Assembly: GCA_026398415.1 (NCBI GenBank)
Contig: JAPLSY010000085.1
Span: 146,319-210,318 of the forward strand
From: Kiritimatiellota bacterium
GTDB taxonomy: Bacteria; Verrucomicrobiota; Kiritimatiellia; JAAZAB01
Reading direction: 5' to 3'
Length of the DNA stretch: 64,000 nt
The notes under the pieces are model-generated. The model was not told where the DNA came from, did not search any database, and saw nothing but the letters and a program-made list of their open reading frames with translations. The position numbers and the translations under genes were made by a program. This document shows positions 43,976 to 52,199 of this stretch, one piece after another; the stretch's first letter is position 1, and the number at the start of each line of letters is the position of its first letter.

Positions 43976-44053
43976 GGATTGCTGATTTTTGATTTTGGAT
44001 TTAAAAATCGGCATTCCTTTAATTTGTGATTTAAAAATCCAAAATCCGAAATA
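43976..44053. repeat. inverted pair of 7-bp tracts before ftsA
   Basis: Left GGATTGC, TGATTTT, TGATTTT, GGATTTA (43976-44003); right AAATCCA, AAATCCG (44035-44048). The two sides are complementary, giving an AT-rich stem just upstream of the ftsA ribosome-binding site (GCGAGGA). Confidence 0.7.
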
Positions 44054-44067
44054 GAGCGAGGATAATC

Positions 44068-45276
44068 ATGGCGTCCGAGCCGATTGTGGCGGTTGAAATT
44101 GGGACCTCAAAAGTATGCGCGCTGGTCGGGGAAGCGCGCGAAGACGGGCATATCATGGTCACCGGCATTGGGTGTTGCCCATCCTGCGGCGTGCGCAAGG
44201 GCGTCATCATGGACCTGGAAAAGGCCAGCGCCTGTGTTCAGACGGCCATCCAGGGCGCCGAACAGAGCGGCCAGGTTGAAATCGGCAAAGTGTTTCTGGT
44301 GATTTCGGGCGAGCATATTCGCAGTATGACCAGCCAGGGCAGCACCCCGGTGATGGACGTGAAAGCGGGAGTAACGCAGGACGATATGGCGCAGGTCATG
44401 GATATCGCCCGGGCCGTCAATCTGCCGCATGACCGCGAACTGGTACACTCCATTCCGCGAAAATACATGGTGGACGACCAACTGTTTGTAAGTAACCCGG
44501 AAGGTATGCGCGGCGCCAAGCTGTCGCTGGATATGTTGATTGTGCACGGCGCACGGAATGCGCTGACCAATGCCGTCCAGGCTGTGCGCAATGTCGGCCT
44601 GGATGTGATGGATGTGGCCTTCAGCGGCTTGTGTGCGGCCGTGGCGACGCTGACGCCGGAACAGAAGGAATGCGGGGTGGCGCTCCTGGACCTGGGCGCG
44701 GGAACAACGAGTTACCTGGTGTATGCCGGCGGCACGATTGCCCTGGCGGGGGTGCTGGCGGTGGGTGGCGATCATATTACCAACGATATTTCCATCGGTT
44801 TTTCAGTTTCATTGAAACGCGCGGAAATGCTTAAACAGGAAGCCGGCTCGGTCATTCCGGATTCCAGCATGCATTTTCAGCGGCTTTCGATTCCGGCTGA
44901 GGTCGGCTTCCCGGCCTGTTCGGTGGCCGCTTCAGATTTGAGCGCCGTTGTTCAGGCGCGGATGGACGAGACGCTGGAACTGATGGCGGGTCTTTTTAAG
45001 AAACTGGGGCTTATGCAACAACTTGGCGCCGGCCTGGTCCTGACGGGCGGCGGGGTCCACCTGAAGGGCATTATTCCATTGGCGGAGCAGATATTTGATT
45101 TACCCTGTGTGATCGGCATGCCTGTGAATTACAGCGGAATGGCCATGGCTAATGAGGGGCCCGAGTATGCTGCGCCACTGGGTATGTTGCGGTATGCCGT
45201 ACGCAGTGGCGGTTATCGTCAAACGGAACCGATCGGTTGGGGCGGATTCTTGGGCAAGTTGTGGGGTCGGTCATGA
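44068..45276 (+). CDS. ftsA: cell division protein FtsA
   Basis: Actin-fold protein that tethers FtsZ to the membrane. It shows EPIVAVEIGTSKVCALVGE (phosphate 1), the SHS2/1C domain (LVHSIPRKYMVDDQ), VALLDLGAGTTSYLVY (phosphate 2), GGDHITNDISIGFSVSLKRAEMLK, and VLTGGGVHLKGI (adenosine motif), and ends in an amphipathic tail rich in Gly and Trp (IGWGGFLGKLWGR) that would bind the membrane. 402 aa. Its stop overlaps the ftsZ start. Confidence 0.95.
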   Translation: MASEPIVAVEIGTSKVCALVGEAREDGHIMVTGIGCCPSCGVRKGVIMDLEKASACVQTAIQGAEQSGQVEIGKVFLVISGEHIRSMTSQGSTPVMDVKAGVTQDDMAQVMDIARAVNLPHDRELVHSIPRKYMVDDQLFVSNPEGMRGAKLSLDMLIVHGARNALTNAVQAVRNVGLDVMDVAFSGLCAAVATLTPEQKECGVALLDLGAGTTSYLVYAGGTIALAGVLAVGGDHITNDISIGFSVSLKRAEMLKQEAGSVIPDSSMHFQRLSIPAEVGFPACSVAASDLSAVVQARMDETLELMAGLFKKLGLMQQLGAGLVLTGGGVHLKGIIPLAEQIFDLPCVIGMPVNYSGMAMANEGPEYAAPLGMLRYAVRSGGYRQTEPIGWGGFLGKLWGRS

Positions 45277-46541
45277 ACACCACCGGCAAAGTTTACCCGC
45301 CGACGGCGGCGCCGAAGGCGACCAGGGAAAAGAATACGGCGCGATTAACCCTGCCGCGAACGCTGGTGGTGGGGCTGGGTAATGGCGGATGCAAAACTGT
45401 GGCCGCCATGGAGCGGCAGTGGAAAGACGGACCGCGCGTGGTGGCGGTCAACACGGACGGCCGCAGTTTGGCGGAAGCCGGGGACCTTGCCGGGCTGCAC
45501 ATCGGTGTGCGCGTCATCAAGGGGCTGGGCACGGGCGGCGAGCCGCGCATGGGCCAGCGCGCGGCGGAATCGGATATCGAGGCGATTCGCGGGTTATTCC
45601 AGGATGTGGACGTGGTCTTTCTGGTGGTCTGTCTCGGCGGCGGCACGGGCACCGGCGCGGCCCCCTTGCTTGTCGAAGAGGCGCGCAAGTCCGGTGCGTT
45701 GACGTTTTGTTTTGCCTCCCTGCCGTTTGAGTTTGAGGGCAAGCGCCGGATGGAACACGCCCGGCGGGGTTTGATGGCTCTGCAAGCGGGCGCCGATGCC
45801 GTTATTTGTCTGCCCAATCAGCGGCTGTTGGAACTCGTGGAGGACAAGACCAACATTGTTGCGGCGTTCCAACAAACCGACGATATGCTGGCGCGCGGCC
45901 TGCAAGCGGTCTGGCGCGTAATCAGCCGTCGCGGTGTCATCAATCTGGATTATGAGGATGTGAGCGCGCTGGTACATAAGGGGAATGGGCGCTGTGTTTT
46001 TGCCTGTGCCGAAGGGACCGGCCCGGACAAGGTCAGCCAGGTTCTGAAGACTGTGCGCGGCCATGCCCTGTTGAACCAGGGGGCGGTGCTGGCCGAGGCC
46101 GAGGCCTTCCTGGTGAGCATAATGGGGGGCAGCGATCTCTCGTTGAAAGAAGTGGATCAACTGATGTCCGGTATTGCCAAGATCGGCCGCACGGAAGCGT
46201 TGATCATGACGGGTGTCTGTTGTGAGAGCGAATGGCAGGACCGCCTGTTTGTGGTCTTCCTGGTTGTGGAAAAGAAAGGGGCGGATGACCTGGTGTTCAG
46301 CGCTCCCCAGCGCGAAGATGAGTCGGGTGGCGGCCTGATCGGTGCGGTGCCGGCCGAGAAGCCGGCTGTGGAGCCCGTCTCCCGGGGCAAAATCGTACAG
46401 GTGGGGCTGTTCGATAAAGTCAGCCAGGGCCGGTTCAAAGATATGGAAGCTACGGTGGTGGAAGGCAAGAACCTGGACATTCCGACATTCAAACGGCGTG
46501 GCATTATGATTCAAAAAGTCCTGCGCAACCATAACAGTTGA
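45273..46541 (+). CDS. ftsZ: cell division protein FtsZ, divergent, with a repeat-encoded N-terminus
   Basis: Tubulin-like GTPase forming the division ring. GTP-binding features are present: VGLGNGGCKTVAAM (T1), VNTDGRSL (T2), GLGTGGEPRMGQ (T3), CLGGGTGTGAAP (signature loop T4) and the catalytic T7 loop NLDYEDV. It departs from common FtsZ at T1 (GNGGCKT) and in the C-terminal half, where a long linker precedes a final basic peptide (PTFKRRGIMIQK). Residues 7-18 (VYPPTAAPKATR) come from the 37-bp palindromic element. The ATG at 45273 overlaps the ftsA stop (ATGA). 422 aa. Confidence 0.93.
   Translation: MNTTGKVYPPTAAPKATREKNTARLTLPRTLVVGLGNGGCKTVAAMERQWKDGPRVVAVNTDGRSLAEAGDLAGLHIGVRVIKGLGTGGEPRMGQRAAESDIEAIRGLFQDVDVVFLVVCLGGGTGTGAAPLLVEEARKSGALTFCFASLPFEFEGKRRMEHARRGLMALQAGADAVICLPNQRLLELVEDKTNIVAAFQQTDDMLARGLQAVWRVISRRGVINLDYEDVSALVHKGNGRCVFACAEGTGPDKVSQVLKTVRGHALLNQGAVLAEAEAFLVSIMGGSDLSLKEVDQLMSGIAKIGRTEALIMTGVCCESEWQDRLFVVFLVVEKKGADDLVFSAPQREDESGGGLIGAVPAEKPAVEPVSRGKIVQVGLFDKVSQGRFKDMEATVVEGKNLDIPTFKRRGIMIQKVLRNHNS
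45291..45327 (+). repeat. 37-bp palindromic coding element, copy 4 (ftsZ)
   Basis: Encodes residues 7-18 of FtsZ, directly after MNTTGK, in the same frame as the secG and murC copies. The preceding GGCAAA is shared with the murC copy. Confidence 0.88.
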
Positions 46542-46565
46542 TGCGATCTGTGGGCGGAACAATCC

Positions 46566-47312
46566 ATGGAACTCTCCATCATCACTCCGGCCTATAACGA
46601 AGAAGCCCGCCTGGGGCGGATGCTGGATCAATACCTGCCTTTCTTCAACGAGCGCTATGCCGGTCGCTATGAGATCCTGGTCGTGGTCAACGGCTCGTAT
46701 GACCGCACGGAAGATATTGTCCGGGAGTATGCCCGTGTGCATCAACCTGTCAGGGTCATCGTGGATTCGCGCCAGATCGGCAAGGGCGGGGCGGTCATGC
46801 TGGGCTTTGCCCAGGCGCAGGGACGCCTGGTGGGTTTTGTGGATGCCGATGGGGCCACGCCGCCGGAGGCTTTTCAGGACCTTGTGGAACACATCGGCAC
46901 AGCCGGCGCCATCATTGCTTCGCGCTGGCTGCCGGGGGCGCGGATCAGTGTCCAACAACCCTTCAAGCGCCGCCTGGCCTCGCGACTGTTCAATGCCCTG
47001 GTGCGGTTGATGTTCGGTCTGCGGATTTCTGATACCCAGTGCGGTGCCAAGTTGCTGACGCGGGAAGCGGCCCAAGCCATTCTGCCGTATATCGGCATCA
47101 CGCAATGGGCCTTTGACGTGGATCTCTTGTTCCAACTGCGGCGCGCCGGTTTTGCTATTACCGAAATTCCGACCACGTGGCGGGACATATCCGGGTCGCA
47201 GTTGCAAGTGGGCAAAGCCTCGGTGGATATGTTTATGGCCATGGTGCGCCTGCGACTGATCTATTCCCCCTTCCGGTGGGTGGTATCATTGTATGACCGG
47301 ACGCTGGCCTAG
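46566..47312 (+). CDS. family 2 glycosyltransferase (dolichyl-phosphate glycosyltransferase-like)
   Basis: A 248-aa GT-A enzyme of the type that moves a sugar from an NDP-sugar to a polyprenyl or dolichyl phosphate. Motifs: LSIITPAYNEEARLG, VVVNGSYDRTEDIV, IGKGGAVMLGFAQAQG, the metal-binding VDADGATPP and DTQCGAKLLTREA, plus the C-terminal QWAFDVDLLFQLRRAG. It lacks obvious transmembrane helices, so it would work at the cytoplasmic face. It follows ftsZ by 24 bp, but the role in envelope glycan synthesis is only an inference. Confidence 0.9.
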   Translation: MELSIITPAYNEEARLGRMLDQYLPFFNERYAGRYEILVVVNGSYDRTEDIVREYARVHQPVRVIVDSRQIGKGGAVMLGFAQAQGRLVGFVDADGATPPEAFQDLVEHIGTAGAIIASRWLPGARISVQQPFKRRLASRLFNALVRLMFGLRISDTQCGAKLLTREAAQAILPYIGITQWAFDVDLLFQLRRAGFAITEIPTTWRDISGSQLQVGKASVDMFMAMVRLRLIYSPFRWVVSLYDRTLA

Positions 47313-47344
47313 CAATGTGTAAAATTAAGGCAGGATGTTTTGGG

Positions 47345-48094
47345 ATGCAACTTAAAGGTAAAACAGCGTTGGTGACCGGCGGTGCCCGGCGAATTGGAGC
47401 GGCGCTTTGCGAAGCGTTGGCGGCGGAAGGGTGCCGGGTCGTGATTCATTATAACCGCTCGGCTCATTCGGCGGAGGCGCTGGCCGCGCGTCTGCGCCGG
47501 AACGGCGCACAGGCTTGGACGGTGGCCGGTGATTTCCGGACCGGTAATTACCGGTCCGGTAATCACCGGATGTCGCATTCCGCCGATCGCGTTGTGCGTC
47601 AAGCCATGGCCGTTGCCGGCAAGCTGGATATTCTCGTCAACAATGCCGCCGTATTTGACAAACAGCGGTTGTTGCAGGTCACCACGGCGGCGATCCGCGC
47701 GGAATGGGAAGTCAACCTGCTGGCCCCGCTCCTGCTCATGCAGGCGTTTGCCCGGCGCGTCAAGCGCGGGGGCATCGTCAATCTGCTGGATTGCCGCATC
47801 GCATCGCATCAGTCGGATGCCGTGCCTTACAGCCTGGCCAAAAAGTCGCTGGCCGACCTGACGCGGCTGGCCGCGCTGGAGCTGGCCCCGGGAATTACCG
47901 TGAATGGAGTGGCACCGGGGCCCGTGTTGACTGCGGATACCGTCGGCGCGACCCGCGAGAGTGCCGGGCCATTGCCCTTGAAGATCAGGCCCAGCGTACA
48001 GGCGGTGGTCAAGGCCGTGCTTTTCCTGCTGGAGTCGGACGCCATTACCGGCCAGATTGTCTTTGTGGACAGCGGACGGCACTTGTTGGGATAA
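47345..48094 (+). CDS. short-chain dehydrogenase, FolM/pteridine reductase-like
   Basis: NAD(P)-dependent SDR of 249 aa. GKTALVTGGARRIGAALCEAL binds cofactor, LDILVNNAAVFD is the NNA motif, and VPYSLAKKSL gives the Tyr-x3-Lys pair. The usual catalytic serine region reads LLDCRIAS. The C-terminal GQIVFVDSGRHL and the neighbouring folB suggest dihydromonapterin/dihydrofolate reduction (FolM type). Residues about 61-75 (GDFRT, GNYRS, GNHRM) are three 5-residue repeats encoded by 15-bp units forming a 38-bp palindrome, a likely surface loop. Confidence 0.8.
   Translation: MQLKGKTALVTGGARRIGAALCEALAAEGCRVVIHYNRSAHSAEALAARLRRNGAQAWTVAGDFRTGNYRSGNHRMSHSADRVVRQAMAVAGKLDILVNNAAVFDKQRLLQVTTAAIRAEWEVNLLAPLLLMQAFARRVKRGGIVNLLDCRIASHQSDAVPYSLAKKSLADLTRLAALELAPGITVNGVAPGPVLTADTVGATRESAGPLPLKIRPSVQAVVKAVLFLLESDAITGQIVFVDSGRHLLG
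47529..47566 (+). repeat. 38-bp palindrome of 15-bp units inside the FolM-like gene
   Basis: The central 24 bases (47536-47559) are a perfect palindrome around AATT; with one mismatch it extends to 38 bp. The units beginning GGTGATT, GGTAATT and GGTAATC have a 15-bp period and are read as GDFRT-GNYRS-GNHRM. Confidence 0.8.
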
Positions 48095-48096
48095 GG

Positions 48097-48124
48097 ACGG
48101 ACGACAGATGACGGACGATAGACA
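48097..48124. repeat. 7-bp tandem repeat between folM-like gene and folB
   Basis: Units ACGGACG, ACAGATG, ACGGACG, ATAGACA fill the space just before the folB start region. Confidence 0.7.
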
Positions 48125-48133
48125 ATTCTTCTT

Positions 48134-48490
48134 ATGGACCAGATTCACATTCGGCAATTGAAATTGAGCGTCGTGATCGGCGTATATCCGTGCGAGCGGA
48201 AAGCTCCGCAAGCGGTGATCGTGGATCTTGCCCTGCACACTGATCTGCAAGTGGCCGGCCGGAGCGACCGGTTGACGGACACGATAGATTATGCGGAGCT
48301 GGTCGCGCGCATTCGGAAGGCGGCGGCCAAGAGCCGTTGCCAACTCCTCGAAGCCCTGGCCGAGCACATTGCCGGCGTTTGCCTGCGCGAGCCGCGCATT
48401 GCGGCTGTGGACGTCACGGTGGCCAAGCCCGGCGCCCTGTCGGGCGTCGATGTGGCAGTGACCCTCCACCGTTCGCGATCATCGTTGTAG
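48134..48490 (+). CDS. folB: dihydroneopterin aldolase
   Basis: A 118-aa enzyme cleaving dihydroneopterin to 6-hydroxymethyl-dihydropterin in folate synthesis. The family pattern is clear: IHIRQLKLSVVIGVYPCERKAPQAVIVDLAL, DTIDYAELVARIR, LLEALAEHIAGVCL and VDVTVAKPGAL with the active-site lysine. It follows the FolM-like gene by 39 bp of repeat DNA. folK, folP and folE are not in the window. Confidence 0.92.
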   Translation: MDQIHIRQLKLSVVIGVYPCERKAPQAVIVDLALHTDLQVAGRSDRLTDTIDYAELVARIRKAAAKSRCQLLEALAEHIAGVCLREPRIAAVDVTVAKPGALSGVDVAVTLHRSRSSL

Positions 48491-48531
48491 CTCCCGCGCG
48501 CAAGCGCTTTTTGGACGAATTGCCTGGCGCG

Positions 48532-49815
48532 TTATTTAATCGGATACCGTCCGAATTCCTTTAACGCCTCGTACAAAGCCTGCACGTTGGCCAGCGGTGT
48601 TCCGGCCTGGATGTTGTGGATGGCGTCAAACACAAACCCGCCGCCGGGCGCAAAAAATCGCAGGCGTTCATGCACCTGCCGGCGCACGTCGGCCGGGGTC
48701 CCAAAAGGCAGGACCCGCTGAGTGTCCACGCCGCCGCCCCAGAACGTGATTTGATCGCCGTACTGGTCCTTGAGCGCCTCAGGCTCCATGCCGGTGGCCG
48801 AGCATTGCACGGGGTTCAGAATGTCGAAGCCGGCCTCGATAAAGTCGGGGATAAACGCGCGCACCGATCCGCAGGAATGATTAAACGTCTTCCAGGTAGT
48901 ATGGCGATGAATCCAATCGTTGACCGCATGGTGAAAGGGCTTGAACAGGCGGCGATAGGATTCCAGTGAAATAAACGGTCCATTCTGGCATCCGAAGTCG
49001 GTGCCGGTCACGAACACGACCGTCACGCGGTTGCCGACGACCCGATTAATTTTTTCCAGGTTGGCCAGGGCGATTGCGCATTGGCGCTCGAAAATTTTAT
49101 AAATAAAATCCGGGCGGGCCTGAGTGCTGACATACCATTCCTCAATGTTTCGGATACCCTTGGGGTGTTTAAGCCATGGCGCCGGTACGAGCGCAATGTC
49201 GCCAAAGGCCGTCCCGCCGAAATTCGCAAAAATGGCCTTGTCGGTTTGCGTGTACAGCCGTTCGGCTTCGCGCTGGAAATACGCCAGCGTTTCTTTTGAA
49301 ATCGGGCCGAATTCCTCAAGATTGTCCTCAACGCGCAGACGGTCCTCATCGAGCGGCGGCTGGCGGATAATGGAATCGAAAAAGTAGCCGCCTTTCGGCA
49401 TACGGCCGCTGGGCGGGGCCGACCGGTCTCCTTCCGGATACTGCAAAAGATCGCCATTGGGTTCGGGAATTGTGTTGAAGTCTTCCGGCACGAGGGTAGG
49501 GGTCCCGTCGGCCATGGTCCAGGGTCTCCAGTTATCATTCTTAAACCCGAACAATGTGGCCGGCCCCGGCAATCCGGCCACGTCCACGCCCAGGGCTTCC
49601 ATCAGATCGGGCGCGATATCGCCCAGCATCTGGTAAGGCTCCACAACCCTGACTGGTGTGCCGGGCCGGTCCAGGCCAAGGGCTTGGCGAAGCCGATACA
49701 CCATGCTGACGTGCATGCCCGTGACCGCGCTTGCGCCCAAATCCAGGGGGACGCGATCAGGTTCCTTGTGATCGAGCGCCAAGCGCACGCGCTCACGGGA
49801 TGCCATCGGCTTCAT
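48532..49815 (-). CDS. URO-D family methyltransferase-like protein (second in operon)
   Basis: A 427-aa protein of the uroporphyrinogen decarboxylase/MtaA-CmuA superfamily. It begins like the family (ASRERVRLALDHKEPDRVPLDLG) and has a His-x-Cys-Gly zinc motif (FNHSCGSVRAFIPDFIEAGFDILNPVQ), then GGGFVFDAIHNIQAGTPLANV at the end of the barrel. The HxCG motif is shared with corrinoid methyltransferases (MtaA, CmuA) rather than true UroD, so cobalamin-linked methyl transfer is a reasonable guess. The ATG at 49815 follows the methyltransferase stop by 5 bp. Substrate and corrinoid partner are unknown. Confidence 0.8.
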   Translation of the reverse strand: MKPMASRERVRLALDHKEPDRVPLDLGASAVTGMHVSMVYRLRQALGLDRPGTPVRVVEPYQMLGDIAPDLMEALGVDVAGLPGPATLFGFKNDNWRPWTMADGTPTLVPEDFNTIPEPNGDLLQYPEGDRSAPPSGRMPKGGYFFDSIIRQPPLDEDRLRVEDNLEEFGPISKETLAYFQREAERLYTQTDKAIFANFGGTAFGDIALVPAPWLKHPKGIRNIEEWYVSTQARPDFIYKIFERQCAIALANLEKINRVVGNRVTVVFVTGTDFGCQNGPFISLESYRRLFKPFHHAVNDWIHRHTTWKTFNHSCGSVRAFIPDFIEAGFDILNPVQCSATGMEPEALKDQYGDQITFWGGGVDTQRVLPFGTPADVRRQVHERLRFFAPGGGFVFDAIHNIQAGTPLANVQALYEALKEFGRYPIK

Positions 49816-49820
49816 GGCGG

Positions 49821-50885
49821 TTAGCCCTTTCCGTAATGAATGGTGAATAACGAGAAATATTCGTCGGCATAGCAAGGGGAATCGCACAGGCATATAAATT
49901 CGGGGGCGAGTGTTTGCTCAAACAGGGTATGCCATTGCGTGCGGAGCATGTGATAATCGTTGCGCTCGCCCCGCCGCTGGGTGAGAAGCGACACGGCTTC
50001 CGTCATCAGGAACCGGTCCACGCAGGCTTGGGCCACCTCAATGGGAGCGTCATGCGAAAAAACGAAATCAATCAGCCGCCCGTAGGATTGATAAATCGAT
50101 ACCGCCAGCTCGGGGGTTTGCAGTTCCGGAAAATCGTTGTTGGCGTCCAGTTCGAAAAGCACCAGGTGATCAATCCAGGGTTTAAGTTCTTTCAGGTGAA
50201 TGACCTTTTGTTCGTAGGGCATATGATGATACGAGAGCGAACACAGGGCCACATCGTAGCGGGCCTTCAGTTTGCCCGCCACCTGTTCGATCCGGTGATT
50301 CAGGGTGGTGATGCGTGAAGCCGGGACCGTCTTGCCCACTGTTTCTTTGGCCAGCGCAAGCATGGCGGGCGAGGGATCCACCAGCAGGACTTCGCCGATT
50401 TCCTCGATTTTACCGGTGGCCTGGAGGTGCTTTAACAGGGCAGCGGTCAGCCCCCCATCGCCACAACCGATATCCATGAGCCGGAAGGGGTGCTTGATTT
50501 TAGGGAGCATATGCCCGCATTGTGTCAGGAAGCGCGCGCGTGATTTTTGCATGATTGGCACGGTGGTAAAGTGCACGTAGGGGCGGGGATCGGCAAAGAC
50601 CTGTTCCGGCATTTTCAAGCGGTCATGGTGGCGCTGAAGGAAGCCGGTGAGATAGGCGTTAAAAAACAGCCCGTCCTCTTCGATCAGCGTGCCGCTGGTG
50701 ATCCACGCTTTGCCCAACTTGTCCTGCCCGGCGGCGGTGAGCAGGGCGCCGATATAGAACTGGAACATCGGTAGAAGATTGGCGCGGACGTCACCGCGGA
50801 AATCGACGCTCGCCAGGCGGCGCTTGGCAATGTCACGGCCGAATTCGGACCACTGCTCTTTTTCCTGGCTGGATAGAAACAGCAT
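49821..50885 (-). CDS. class I SAM-dependent methyltransferase
   Basis: A 354-aa protein with a Rossmann-type SAM site in its middle: FRLMDIGCGDGGLTAALLKHL (motif I), VLLVDPSPAMLALA (motif II) and ARYDVALCSLSYHHMPYEQK (post II/III). About 130 residues precede it without recognised motifs and a helical C-terminus follows. GAGGAG lies upstream of the ATG at 50885. It is located between two URO-D-like genes on the same strand, with gaps of 44 and 5 bp, so the three form an operon. The substrate is unknown. Confidence 0.82.
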   Translation of the reverse strand: MLFLSSQEKEQWSEFGRDIAKRRLASVDFRGDVRANLLPMFQFYIGALLTAAGQDKLGKAWITSGTLIEEDGLFFNAYLTGFLQRHHDRLKMPEQVFADPRPYVHFTTVPIMQKSRARFLTQCGHMLPKIKHPFRLMDIGCGDGGLTAALLKHLQATGKIEEIGEVLLVDPSPAMLALAKETVGKTVPASRITTLNHRIEQVAGKLKARYDVALCSLSYHHMPYEQKVIHLKELKPWIDHLVLFELDANNDFPELQTPELAVSIYQSYGRLIDFVFSHDAPIEVAQACVDRFLMTEAVSLLTQRRGERNDYHMLRTQWHTLFEQTLAPEFICLCDSPCYADEYFSLFTIHYGKG

Positions 50886-50929
50886 TGTGTTTTCTCCTCT
50901 TTCGCCCTTCTTCGCCAGGAAGTTCACTT

Positions 50930-52015
50930 TCATGGGCGATATCGCCGGCCTTCGTCCAGCATCGTCAGATAATTCGGAACCGAAATATAATTTGCGACGC
51001 TGTTGCCGGTGCCGAGGCAATAACCGCCGCCTGCGAGGCACTTATCCAGCGTATCGTGTACCCGGGCCCGGATGGCGGCCTCGTCGGACCGGCAAAGAAA
51101 GTCCAGGTCAATACCGCCCAACAGCGCGATCCGGTTGCCGTAACGTTGCTTTGCGTCCCGGACATCCTCAATGGTGTCTTCGAAGGAATGCTTGGCGTCA
51201 ATCTTCACGTCCGCAATCAAATCTTCCATAATCGCGGTTAATTGGCCGCAAGCGTGCAGGAGGTAGGGGCGGCCGGCCGCATGTGCCATGGCCGCCATCT
51301 TGCGGTGGCCGGGGAACACAAACGCGCGCAGGTCGTCGGGGCTGATGAGCGTCCCGCTCCGGAAGCCCATGTCGTCGCTTCCCCAAATCAACTTCACGCG
51401 AGGGAAGGCCAGCATCCGTTCCAGGACGGCGGTAAACAACTGCTCCAGGCGGTCGGCAATGGCCTGTACCAGGTCGCGTTGGTCAAACAGGGCGTAACAG
51501 AGCGTCTCATAGCCCATGAGCCAGTTCAGGTATTCGGCAAAATGGGCAAACCCGCCACTGCCGATAATGCACATATCATCCGGCAGGTTCTTGTCCAACC
51601 ATTCCAGGGATGCGGTAGAGATCTGTTCTGGCTGCGGCCAGTGGTATTTCTCGAATTCCTCCCAGGAGGTGATGGGCCCGCGGTTTTCGTCCACATACTG
51701 CCGCCCGTTGGCACGCTGGTGCGCGGCGGTGTCGGTCGCTTTCTGGTAATGCAGGGGAAAGTTCAATCCCTCCGCGCCCTGGCGGACATAATCATAACCG
51801 AGAAACCGCTGGATCCGCACCTCTTGTTTGAGACCGGCATAGCGGTCATCGGCATTTATGCCGTCATTTAACCCGAACTGGCCGGCAAGGGCTGTTTTAA
51901 TTTCCGAGTCCAGGAAGAGTTCAATGCAATGAACCCGCCGCGGTGTGCCCCGTCGCTGAATGCAGGCTACCAAGGCTTCCCAATCCGGCTTAATCGGCAC
52001 TGAAAAATTTTTCAT
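50930..52015 (-). CDS. URO-D family methyltransferase-like protein (first in operon)
   Basis: A 361-aa URO-D-superfamily protein. It contains a RFLGYDYVRQG segment, the barrel segment KLIWGSDDMGFRSGTLISPDDLRAFVFPGHRKM and the zinc motif LLHACGQLTAIMEDLI, then CLAGGGYCLGTGNSVANYISVPNY with another cysteine that could complete a His-Cys-Cys zinc site. It is distinct from the other URO-D-like protein, so the two may act as partners or on different substrates. It is first of a three-gene operon and diverges from an oxidoreductase gene 184 bp away. Confidence 0.8.
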   Translation of the reverse strand: MKNFSVPIKPDWEALVACIQRRGTPRRVHCIELFLDSEIKTALAGQFGLNDGINADDRYAGLKQEVRIQRFLGYDYVRQGAEGLNFPLHYQKATDTAAHQRANGRQYVDENRGPITSWEEFEKYHWPQPEQISTASLEWLDKNLPDDMCIIGSGGFAHFAEYLNWLMGYETLCYALFDQRDLVQAIADRLEQLFTAVLERMLAFPRVKLIWGSDDMGFRSGTLISPDDLRAFVFPGHRKMAAMAHAAGRPYLLHACGQLTAIMEDLIADVKIDAKHSFEDTIEDVRDAKQRYGNRIALLGGIDLDFLCRSDEAAIRARVHDTLDKCLAGGGYCLGTGNSVANYISVPNYLTMLDEGRRYRP

Positions 52016-52134
52016 GGTTTCGCGTGTGTTTGCAGTGAAGGCTATTCCAAAACATAAATGAACATGGCATCAGAGATTATGGAAACGGCACAAATTTTTC
52101 AAGTCATTTACTCGCAATGCGGTGAATATTTCGC

Positions 52135-52162
52135 TTGAACGCGTTTAAAAATGTGTTATGAA
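52135..52162 (+). promoter_or_regulatory. promoter of the oxidoreductase-LarA pair
   Basis: TTGAAC (52135-52140), 16-bp spacer, TATGAA (52157-52162). It supports the ATG at 52200 as start, since the alternative ATG at 52158 lies inside the -10 box. Confidence 0.45.
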
Positions 52163-52199
52163 GCAATTTTCTATCTTCAATGAAAGGAAGTTGAACAAT

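Noticed and set aside
45594..47207. 537-aa minus-strand frame opposite ftsZ and the glycosyltransferase gene
   Set aside because: It spans two well-supported plus-strand genes, has His/Arg-rich shadow composition and no recognisable motif.
47309..48469. 386-aa minus-strand frame opposite the folM-like gene and folB
   Set aside because: Antisense shadow of two genes with clear family motifs.
48532..52015. URO-D-like genes as true haem-pathway hemE
   Set aside because: Both carry the HxCG zinc motif of methyltransferases and no other haem gene is near.
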